NCBI RefSeq assembly: GCF_946221145.1
Contig: NZ_CAMIOH010000097.1
Location: forward strand, 1 to 11,401
Source of the DNA: an uncultured Paracoccus sp.
GTDB lineage: Bacteria; Pseudomonadota; Alphaproteobacteria; Rhodobacterales; Rhodobacteraceae
Direction: 5' to 3'
DNA length: 11,401 nt
Below are positions 6,457 to 11,401 of this stretch, piece by piece (positions within the stretch are counted from its first letter, which is position 1; the number at the start of each line of letters is the position of its first letter). Under the pieces are notes generated by a model. That model was given only the letters and a program-made list of their open reading frames with translations, had not been told where the DNA came from and ran no database searches. The position numbers were made by a program, and so were the translations under genes.

Positions 6457-6995
6457 TCCTCGGCTGCCAGGGCCTTTTCCAGCTGTGGCAGAAAGCGGTT
6501 GGTATAGTCCTCTCGGACCAGGGGACCGGCATGGCGGTAAAGCACGCGGCCCTCGCCATCCAGGATAAAGGTCTCCGGCGGTGCGGTGACGCCCCAGTCG
6601 ATCGCCCCGCGTCCCTTGGGGTCGGTGGCGATCGCGGTAAACGGATCGCCGTCCTGGGCCAGGAAGGCCAAGGCGTTGGCGTCGGTATCGCGCAGGTCGA
6701 TGCCATAGACCGGCAGCCGCCCGGCCAGATCGGTCAGCGTCGGATGTTCGGCCCGGCAGGGCGGGCACCAGCTGGCCCAGACATTCACCAGCTTGACGCC
6801 GGGCTGGCGCAGCATGTCGTCCGTCAGCTGGGTCTTGCCGGGCAACGTGGTCACCGGCACGGCAGGCGCCTCGCGGCCGATCAGCGCGGACGGCAGCGTT
6901 TCCGGGTCGTCGCGCCCCATCCCCCACAGGAACACCGCCGCCATGGCCGCAAAGGCCAGCGGCGGAATGGCCACCAGCGGAGAGATCCTAGCCAT
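6453..6995 (-). CDS. ccmG: Thiol:disulfide interchange protein CcmG (DsbE), cytochrome c maturation
   Basis: CcmG is a membrane-anchored, periplasm-facing thioredoxin-like protein that passes reducing equivalents to CcmH or the apocytochrome so the CXXCH heme-binding cysteines stay reduced. The 180-residue protein starts with an uncleaved signal anchor (about residues 7-26), then LPSALIGREAP, typical of the family. The active site is WCPPC with Cys77 and Cys80, and the later block GVTAPPETFILDGEG contains the cis-proline region. I chose the ATG at 6995 because an AGGA lies five bases upstream and the anchor then sits at the N-terminus; the frame is open to 7034, but that adds residues not expected in CcmG. 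The start overlaps the ccmD stop by eight bases. This is the last gene of the minus-strand operon, and its stop overlaps the stop of the facing DUF2934 gene. The Rhodobacter equivalent is called HelX. Confidence 0.93.
   Translation of the reverse strand: MARISPLVAIPPLAFAAMAAVFLWGMGRDDPETLPSALIGREAPAVPVTTLPGKTQLTDDMLRQPGVKLVNVWASWCPPCRAEHPTLTDLAGRLPVYGIDLRDTDANALAFLAQDGDPFTAIATDPKGRGAIDWGVTAPPETFILDGEGRVLYRHAGPLVREDYTNRFLPQLEKALAAED
6464..6491. other. Inverted repeat at the convergent operon junction
   Basis: CTGCCA (6464-6469) and TGGCAG (6486-6491) are perfect inverted repeats. Inside them, GGC (6471-6473) can pair with GCT (6482-6484, including one G-T pair) after a mismatch, leaving an eight-base loop. 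The repeat starts eight bases past the stop of the plus-strand operon, inside the last codons of ccmG. No T-run follows on either strand. It could stall or protect the 3' end of the glycogen/trehalose message, or be chance. Confidence 0.3.
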
Positions 6996-7131
6996 GCTTT
7001 TCCTGCCTTTCCAGATCGCGACGGGCGCGGGCACTGGCGGCGACGCTGTGCCAGATCAGCCCCCCCAGCAGCGCCAGCGACACCCCATAGGCGCCCAGCA
7101 CGGCGCCCGCATATTTCCCCAACTCGATCAT
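6988..7131 (-). CDS. ccmD: Heme exporter protein CcmD
   Basis: CcmD is a tiny membrane protein that stabilises the CcmABC complex and helps release holo-CcmE, the heme chaperone. Here it has 47 residues: a short N-terminus (MIELGKYAG), one transmembrane helix (about residues 8-27) and a charged cytoplasmic tail rich in Arg and Lys (ARARRDLERQEKHG). That single-helix, basic-tail layout is the only real family signature, so the call rests mostly on position between ccmC and ccmG. Its ATG at 7131 overlaps the ccmC stop as ATGA, and its TAG at 6988-6990 lies inside the start of ccmG. Both junctions imply translational coupling. The gene is small enough to be missed by automatic annotation. Confidence 0.88.
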   Translation of the reverse strand: MIELGKYAGAVLGAYGVSLALLGGLIWHSVAASARARRDLERQEKHG

Positions 7132-7853
7132 GCGCGCATGTCCCGTGCTTGCAGGGCAGCCAGCCGCCGTCTGCGGATTTCGGTGCGGGTGCGGATCAGC
7201 AGCAGCGACAGGAACAGCAGCCCGAAGCCCAGCATCGTCAGATACAGCGGGTATCGGTAAACCGCGCTCATCCGTTCGCCCGACTGGACCGACAAGCTGG
7301 CGCCCTGGTGCAGGCCCTGGTTCCAGAAGAACACGGCATAGCGCGACAGCAGCGCAAAGACCGATCCGACAAGGCACAGCACGGCGGTCAGGTCGGCGGC
7401 GCTGTCGGGATCCTCGACCGCCGACCACAGGGCGATATAGCCGATATAGAACAGCAGCAGGATCAGGAAACTGGTCAGGCGCGGATCCCATTCCCACCAG
7501 GTGCCCCACATCGGCTGGCCCCAGACCGCGCCGGTGATCAGCCCGATCAGGGTCATCACCGCGCCGATGGGGGCGGCGGCCTTGGCGGCAAGCGCGCTGA
7601 CGTGGTGGCGGCGGATCAGCCAGATCAGGCTGGCCACCAGCATCATCACCCAGATATTGATCGCCATCATCGCGGCGGGGACGTGCAGGAACACGATCTT
7701 GACGGTGGCGCCCTGCCGGTAATCGTCAGGCGTCGTGAACCCCCATATCAGCCCGGTCACGGTGCAGATCGCCGCGCCCGCCACGGCCCATGGCAGGATC
7801 GCGCCGGATGTGCGCATGAATTTGACGGGGTTGGCGTATTCCCAGATCGACAT
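7128..7853 (-). CDS. ccmC: Heme exporter/handling protein CcmC
   Basis: CcmC is a six-helix inner-membrane protein that binds heme on the periplasmic side and loads it onto the chaperone CcmE. The 241-residue length is typical. The heme-handling motif WGTWWEWD is at residues 116-123, and the two flanking conserved histidines are His57 (in FLHVPAAM) and His182 (in LHQGASLS); both are expected as axial heme ligands. Hydrophobic segments occur around residues 18-38, 53-78, 94-112, 128-146, 157-175 and 200-223. I chose ATG 7853 over the upstream ATG at 7859 because AGGGGA (7865-7860) sits six bases from the former and abuts the latter. It follows ccmB after a 43-base gap, the only sizeable gap in the ccm set, and overlaps ccmD by four bases. 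The ccmE and ccmF genes are not in this window. Rhodobacter calls this gene helC. Confidence 0.96.
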   Translation of the reverse strand: MSIWEYANPVKFMRTSGAILPWAVAGAAICTVTGLIWGFTTPDDYRQGATVKIVFLHVPAAMMAINIWVMMLVASLIWLIRRHHVSALAAKAAAPIGAVMTLIGLITGAVWGQPMWGTWWEWDPRLTSFLILLLFYIGYIALWSAVEDPDSAADLTAVLCLVGSVFALLSRYAVFFWNQGLHQGASLSVQSGERMSAVYRYPLYLTMLGFGLLFLSLLLIRTRTEIRRRRLAALQARDMRA

Positions 7854-7859
7854 GAACAT

Positions 7860-7865
7860 TCCCCT
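7860..7865 (-). promoter_or_regulatory. Ribosome binding site that fixes the ccmC start
   Basis: On the minus strand AGGGGA (7865-7860) lies six bases before the ATG at 7853 and directly abuts the ATG at 7859. The spacing favours 7853, which gives a CcmC of normal length. Confidence 0.65.
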
Positions 7866-7896
7866 AGCCTCGGCTTGGTCGCGGCTCAAGACCGTC

Positions 7897-8553
7897 TTAG
7901 CGCAGATTGACCCGCAGCGCGGCGGCTGCGGCGAAAGGTATCACCGCCAGCACCCCCGCCGTGATGCCCGCCAGGAACAGCAGCGGCGTCAGCGTGGCGC
8001 CGCCCTCCTGCCCGCGGCGGATCATCTCGGTCCCGAAGATCAGCGTAGGGATATAGAGCGGCAGCACCAACAGCGACAAAAGCAGCCCCCCGCGCCGCAG
8101 GCCCACCGTGACCGCGGCGCCGAACGCGCCCAGCATCGACAGCGCGGGCGTTCCCAGCAGCAGCGACAGCAGCAGCGGCGGGATCGCGGCGCCCGGCAGA
8201 TGCAGCAGGATCCCGAACAGCGGCGCGGCCAGGATCAGCGGCAGGCCGGTGGTGATCCAATGCGCAAGCGCCTTGACCGCCACCGCCCCCTCCAGCGGCA
8301 AAGGCGAGGTCGCCAGCAGGTCCAGGCTGCCGTCTTCGTGATCGAGCGCAAAGATGCGGTCCAGCGACAGCAGGCAGGCCAGCAGCGCGCCCAGCCACAG
8401 GATCCCCGGCGCAATGGGTTGCAGCGCGCTTGTGTCCGGGCCGACGCCGAAGGGGACAAGGGCGCACAGGATCAGGAAAAACGCCACTCCCAACCCGAAG
8501 CCGCCGCCCGCCCGGACCGCCAGTCGCAGGTCGCGGCGAAGCAGGGCGATCAC
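7897..8553 (-). CDS. ccmB: Heme exporter protein CcmB (ABC permease subunit)
   Basis: CcmB is the membrane subunit of the CcmAB ABC transporter, which uses ATP hydrolysis to release heme-loaded CcmE from CcmC. The 218-residue protein has the usual six membrane segments, at about residues 19-35, 48-64, 100-117, 125-150, 156-174 and 187-210. The conserved cytoplasmic loop after helix 2 reads LSLDRIFALDHEDGSLDLL (62-80), with the acidic DHEDG at 71-75. The block ending LPLYIPTLIFG is also typical. It starts with GTG at 8553, overlapping the ccmA stop as GTGA; the frame remains open upstream inside ccmA, but that part is arginine- and glycine-rich shadow sequence. The GTG start without a clear separate ribosome binding site suggests coupling to ccmA translation. 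The Rhodobacter name is helB. Confidence 0.94.
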   Translation of the reverse strand: MIALLRRDLRLAVRAGGGFGLGVAFFLILCALVPFGVGPDTSALQPIAPGILWLGALLACLLSLDRIFALDHEDGSLDLLATSPLPLEGAVAVKALAHWITTGLPLILAAPLFGILLHLPGAAIPPLLLSLLLGTPALSMLGAFGAAVTVGLRRGGLLLSLLVLPLYIPTLIFGTEMIRRGQEGGATLTPLLFLAGITAGVLAVIPFAAAAALRVNLR

Positions 8554-9176
8554 GCGAAAGCCTCGTTGAAGCCTGCGGGGCGGGTGGCGGGACCGGGCTT
8601 GGCGCGAAAGGGCGTCAGGTCCAGCACCCGCGCGTCCAGCCCCAGGTCGATATGGGTGGCGATCAGCGCCGCCCCGCCCTGCCCCAGATGGCCGCGCACC
8701 ATGTCGGCGAAGCGCGCGACCGAGGCCGCGTCCAGCGATACCGTCGGTTCGTCCAGCACCCACAGCGGGCGGCGCGCGACCAGCAGCCGCGCCAGTCCCA
8801 GACGGCGTTTCTGCCCCGCCGACAGGGCCGCCGCCGGGCGGTCGGCAAGCGCCGTCAGGTCCATCGCGGCCAATGCCGCGCCGATGTCGCCGCCGCCAAA
8901 GACCTGCGCCCAGAAGGTCAGGTTTTCCGTCACGCTCAGCGCGCCTTTCAGCCCGTCGGCATGGGCGGCATAGGCCACGGCGTCGTCGGGCATCTCGATC
9001 CGGCCCGCGACGGGCGGTTGCAGGCCCGCGACGGTGCGCAGCAGCGTGGTCTTGCCGATGCCGTTCGGGCCGCGCAGGATCAGCGCCTGCCCGGCCTCCA
9101 GCGTGAAGGACACCCCCTCGACCGTCCGCAGACCGCCGCGCGCGACGGCAAGGTCATGGACGGCCAGCAGGCTCAC
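8550..9176 (-). CDS. ccmA: Heme exporter ATP-binding protein CcmA
   Basis: CcmA is the cytoplasmic ATPase of the CcmAB transporter, whose ATP hydrolysis is needed to free holo-CcmE. In its 208 residues the Walker A is GPNGIGKTT (36-44, Lys42). The ABC signature is LSAGQKRR (118-125), an Ala for Gly variant common in CcmA. The Walker B is LWVLDEPT (138-145, Asp142-Glu143), the D-loop is SLDA (147-150) and the switch histidine is His175 in ATHIDLG. The block GLKGALSVTENLTFW, where many ABC proteins have their Q-loop region, is also CcmA-like. The start is a GTG at 9176 overlapping the stop of the Mth938-like gene as GTGA; MSLLAVHDLAV begins directly with the first conserved strand. The stop overlaps the ccmB GTG in the same way. 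The Rhodobacter name is helA. Confidence 0.95.
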   Translation of the reverse strand: MSLLAVHDLAVARGGLRTVEGVSFTLEAGQALILRGPNGIGKTTLLRTVAGLQPPVAGRIEMPDDAVAYAAHADGLKGALSVTENLTFWAQVFGGGDIGAALAAMDLTALADRPAAALSAGQKRRLGLARLLVARRPLWVLDEPTVSLDAASVARFADMVRGHLGQGGAALIATHIDLGLDARVLDLTPFRAKPGPATRPAGFNEAFA

Positions 9177-9526
9177 AAGGGCAGCAGGGCGCAGGCGACG
9201 CGCCGCCCTTCGGACAGGGTGACATTATAGGTCCGCGCGGCGGTGGGCGAAGCCATGGATTCCACCGCCACCCCGGCAGCGCGCAACGCGGCGACCAGAT
9301 CCGCAGGGGCATGGGCGACATCCGCCCCCATGCCGATGAACAGCACGTCCACCTGGCCACCAAGCGCCAGAAGCGTCGCGCGATCATCCAGCCCGCCCCA
9401 GGGCGCCGCCCCCGCCGCCGTGACCAGCACCGCGCCCTGATGAACGACGCCCCCGACCCGGAAGAAGCCGGGACCATAGCCATCGACCGCCACGGCCCCG
9501 CCGAAATCGCTGGGCGTCAGCTTCAT
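9173..9526 (-). CDS. Mth938-like domain protein (DUF498/NDUFAF3 family)
   Basis: This 117-residue soluble protein belongs to the Mth938-like fold family (DUF498), whose mitochondrial member NDUFAF3 is an assembly factor of respiratory complex I. Seen in the sequence are YGPGFFRVGG (17-26), the hydrophobic strand HQGAVLV, and LFIGMGADVAHAP (62-74). A C-terminal GVAVESMASPTAARTYNV follows, with the hallmark Arg-Thr-Tyr-Asn at 98-101, and the protein ends in an AEG/RRVA-type strand (SEGRRVACALL). There is no signal peptide or membrane helix. The ATG at 9526 shares one base with the secF stop (TGATG), and the stop overlaps the ccmA GTG, so it is locked into the secDF-ccm operon. Bacterial function is not established; a role in assembly of a membrane respiratory complex is inferred from the mitochondrial relative and the neighbours. 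Starts further upstream, to 9607, lie inside secF and are unlikely. Confidence 0.85.
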   Translation of the reverse strand: MKLTPSDFGGAVAVDGYGPGFFRVGGVVHQGAVLVTAAGAAPWGGLDDRATLLALGGQVDVLFIGMGADVAHAPADLVAALRAAGVAVESMASPTAARTYNVTLSEGRRVACALLPL

Positions 9527-10506
9527 CAGGGGCGTTCCGCGTTCTGGAACGGGGATGCCGCCAGCTTCGGATCCTTCTTGGACCAGTCGCGTTTCACGCC
9601 CAGCCACAGCACGATGTTCTTGGCGACATAGATCGTCGAATAGGTGCCGATGAACACGCCCGCCAGCATCGCGATGATGAAGTCGCGGATCACGTCGCCG
9701 CCAAAGATCAGCATGGCGGTCAGGGCGATGGCGGTCGTCACGGCGGTCATCACCGTGCGCGACAGCGTTTCGTTGCAGGTCAGGTTCATCAGGTCGATCA
9801 ACGGCCGCGTCTTGTATTTCATCAGGTTTTCCCGCAGCCGGTCGAACACCACCACGGTGTCGTTGCAGGAAAAGCCGATGGTGGTCAGGATCGCCGCGAT
9901 GGTGGTCAGGTCGAATTTCAGCTGGAACAGCGAAAACAGCCCGACCGTCAGCAGCGCGTCATGGATCAGCGCCACGATGCAGCCGATCGCGAACTGCCAT
10001 TCGAAGCGCAGCCAGATATAGGCCATGATCCCCAGACAGGCCGCGCCCACCGCATAGAAGGCGGTCTGGATCAGTTCCGACGACACTTTCGGCCCGACCG
10101 ATTCGACCGAGGCGAACCGGACCTGCGGATCGACGACCGTCAGCGCGGCCTCGATCTGGTTCAGTTCGTCCGGGGTGACGGAACCCGTCTCGTCCGAGGT
10201 GCCGATGCGGATCATCGCCACATGGCGGTCGGCCCCGAAGCTGGGGTCGAAGACCTCGGTGATGGCGACTTCGGCCAGATCCAGCCCTTCAAGCGCGGCA
10301 CGGTAATCGGACACCTCGAACGCGGTCTGGCTTTCGGTGCGAATGGTGGTGCCGCCCTTGAAATCGATGCCATAGTTCAGTCCCATCGTCAGCATCAGCA
10401 CGACCGAGGCGACCATGGCCGCGGCCGAGATCCCGAAGGTCAGCCATTGCCAGCGGAAGAAGTTGATATTGGTGTGGTCGGGGACCAGCTTCAGACGAAA
10501 GGCCAT
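9526..10506 (-). CDS. secF: Protein translocase subunit SecF
   Basis: SecF partners SecD in an inner-membrane complex that uses the proton gradient to pull exported proteins from SecYEG on the periplasmic side. The 326-residue length is normal. Helix 1 (about 22-41) leads into GIDFKGGT (46-53), the conserved entry to the periplasmic domain. VESVGPKVSSEL (134-145) precedes helix 2. GFSCNDTVVVFDRLRE (211-226) is the helix 4 motif; Asp216 and Arg250 (in NETLSRT) appear to match the proton-path residues Asp213 and Arg247 of E. coli SecF. I chose ATG 10506, which lies 14 bases after the secD stop and gives MAFRLKLVPDHTNINFF, a normal SecF N-terminus. An open stretch to 10560 overlaps secD and is rejected. 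The stop shares one base with the next gene. Confidence 0.95.
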   Translation of the reverse strand: MAFRLKLVPDHTNINFFRWQWLTFGISAAAMVASVVLMLTMGLNYGIDFKGGTTIRTESQTAFEVSDYRAALEGLDLAEVAITEVFDPSFGADRHVAMIRIGTSDETGSVTPDELNQIEAALTVVDPQVRFASVESVGPKVSSELIQTAFYAVGAACLGIMAYIWLRFEWQFAIGCIVALIHDALLTVGLFSLFQLKFDLTTIAAILTTIGFSCNDTVVVFDRLRENLMKYKTRPLIDLMNLTCNETLSRTVMTAVTTAIALTAMLIFGGDVIRDFIIAMLAGVFIGTYSTIYVAKNIVLWLGVKRDWSKKDPKLAASPFQNAERP

Positions 10507-10520
10507 GGTTCCAGTCCCCC

Positions 10521-11401
10521 TTACAGGATCAGTTCTTTTGGTTTGCGCCATTCCAGCCACAGCACGATCATCAGGCGGGTCAGGAAGATCGCCGTGAAGA
10601 CCGAGGTGACAAGGCCGATGGTCAGCGTCACCGCGAACCCCTTGACCGGGCCGGACCCCAGGAAGAACATCACCGCCGCCGCGATGAAGGACGTGACGTT
10701 GGCGTCGATGATCGCGCTCATCGCTTCGTTGAAGCCGTCGCTGATGGCCTTGGCCACGCGCTTGCCCGCCCGCAATTCCTCTCGGATGCGTTCATAGATG
10801 ATGACGTTGGCGTCCACCGCCGTGCCCACCGTCAGCACGATCCCGGCGATCCCCGGCAGGGTCAGCGTCGCGCCCATGATCGACATCACCGACAGGATCA
10901 GGATCACGTTCACGACCACCGAAATGGCGGCGAACGCCCCGAACAGCCCATAGCTGGCGATCATATAGGCCACCACCGCCGCCGTCGCGATGACTGACGA
11001 CAGGCGCCCCGCCTCGATGCTGTCCTGGCCCAGTTCCGGGCCGATGGTGCGTTCTTCCAGGAAATCCAGCTGCGCGGGCAAGGCGCCTGCCCGCAGCAGC
11101 ACGGCCAGCTGGTTGGCGCCGTCGAAATCCATCGACCCCGAGATCTGGCCCGTGCCGCCGGGGATCGCCTGACGGATCACCGGGGCCGAGATCACCTGGT
11201 CATCCAGCACGATCGCAAAGGGCTGGCCGACATTGGCGGCCGTATAGGCGCCGAACTTGCGGGCGCCGGTCGGGTTGAAGGTGAAATCGACCGCCGGCTG
11301 GCCGTTCTGATCGGTTCCGGGCAGGGCATTGGTCAGTTCCTCGCCAGAAACGACGGGGCTTTCTTCCAGCGTATAGAAGATGCCGGGCTGATCGGCCGAA
11401 G
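10521..11401 (-). CDS. secD: Protein translocase subunit SecD, C-terminal part (5' end outside window)
   Basis: SecD is the larger subunit of the proton-driven SecDF complex that assists late steps of Sec export. The frame is open to the right edge, so about 292 C-terminal residues are visible and the N-terminal helix and most of the first periplasmic domain are missing. Visible blocks are VDFTFNPTGARKFGAYT, then FAIVLDDQVISAPVI and GPELGQDSIEAG at the end of the periplasmic region. The membrane part contains GIAGIVLTVGTAVDANVI and YERIREELRAGK, the helix 4 region with the conserved Asp of VDAN. NVTSFIAAAVMFFLGSGPVKGF and TLTIGLVTSVFTAIFLTR follow. The TAA stop is 14 bases before secF. The internal ATG at 11210 is not the start, because the conserved sequence continues upstream of it. 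Paired secD and secF as separate genes is the usual arrangement. Confidence 0.95.
   Translation of the reverse strand, partial: SADQPGIFYTLEESPVVSGEELTNALPGTDQNGQPAVDFTFNPTGARKFGAYTAANVGQPFAIVLDDQVISAPVIRQAIPGGTGQISGSMDFDGANQLAVLLRAGALPAQLDFLEERTIGPELGQDSIEAGRLSSVIATAAVVAYMIASYGLFGAFAAISVVVNVILILSVMSIMGATLTLPGIAGIVLTVGTAVDANVIIYERIREELRAGKRVAKAISDGFNEAMSAIIDANVTSFIAAAVMFFLGSGPVKGFAVTLTIGLVTSVFTAIFLTRLMIVLWLEWRKPKELIL

Noticed and set aside
8150..8185. CAG-repeat-like stretch as a possible microsatellite
   Set aside because: It encodes a leucine-rich membrane helix of CcmB on the minus strand using CTG codons, so it is coding bias rather than a repeat element.
6531..8973. Two long plus-strand open frames opposite the ccm genes (6531-7910 and 7735-8973)
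   Set aside because: Their translations are Arg/Gln/Pro-rich low-complexity sequence over well-supported ccmG, ccmD, ccmC, ccmB and ccmA.
10507..10560. N-terminally extended secF start
   Set aside because: The extension overlaps the secD coding end and adds residues absent from the normal SecF N-terminus; ATG 10506 gives the expected length and spacing.
1..11401. A mobile, defence or otherwise novel system
   Set aside because: Every gene fits a known housekeeping family, gaps are under 100 bases, and I see no transposase, integrase, repeat array, toxin-antitoxin pair or change in base composition.

Overview
This 11.4 kb window is GC-rich chromosomal DNA, probably from an alphaproteobacterium of the Rhodobacteraceae (Paracoccus-like). 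That placement is an inference from three things: the GC-rich codon bias, the order secD-secF-(Mth938-like)-ccmA-ccmB-ccmC-ccmD-ccmG, and the family resemblance of the proteins. Almost all of the window is coding. The longest gap between genes is about 89 bases, and I see no tRNA, rRNA, insertion sequence, CRISPR array or phage gene.

The left half (1-6456, + strand) is a carbohydrate-storage and trehalose operon: the 3' end of treZ, complete treY, a glgC-like ADP-glucose pyrophosphorylase gene, a glgX/treX debranching enzyme gene, and a small DUF2934 gene. TreY and TreZ together turn the ends of linear alpha-1,4-glucan chains into free trehalose. GlgX/TreX removes branches to supply those chains. 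GlgC makes ADP-glucose, the donor for glycogen synthesis. The operon therefore holds both the supply side and the glycogen-to-trehalose side of one metabolic loop. The 5' end of treZ and any glgA or glgB genes lie outside the window.

The right half (6453-11401, - strand) is a tightly packed envelope-biogenesis operon read right to left: the 3' part of secD, complete secF, a 117-residue Mth938/NDUFAF3-like protein gene, then ccmA, ccmB, ccmC, ccmD and ccmG. SecDF uses the proton gradient to help Sec-dependent export. CcmABCD handle heme for cytochrome c maturation, and CcmG is the thioredoxin-like thiol reductant of that pathway. Nearly every junction overlaps by 1-8 bases, so translational coupling is likely. 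The exception is ccmB-ccmC, which has a 43-base gap and its own ribosome binding site. The ccmE, ccmF, ccmH and ccmI genes are not here.

The two operons converge and their last genes share four bases (6453-6456), so there is no intergenic room for a terminator.

I found no obviously new system. The points most worth a second look are: (1) the GlgC-like protein, which has a strongly shortened C-terminal beta-helix and lacks the classical activator lysine; (2) a possible stress-sigma-factor promoter plus hairpin between treY and glgC; (3) the complex I assembly-factor relative embedded between secF and ccmA; and (4) the convergent gene overlap with candidate hairpins inside coding sequence.
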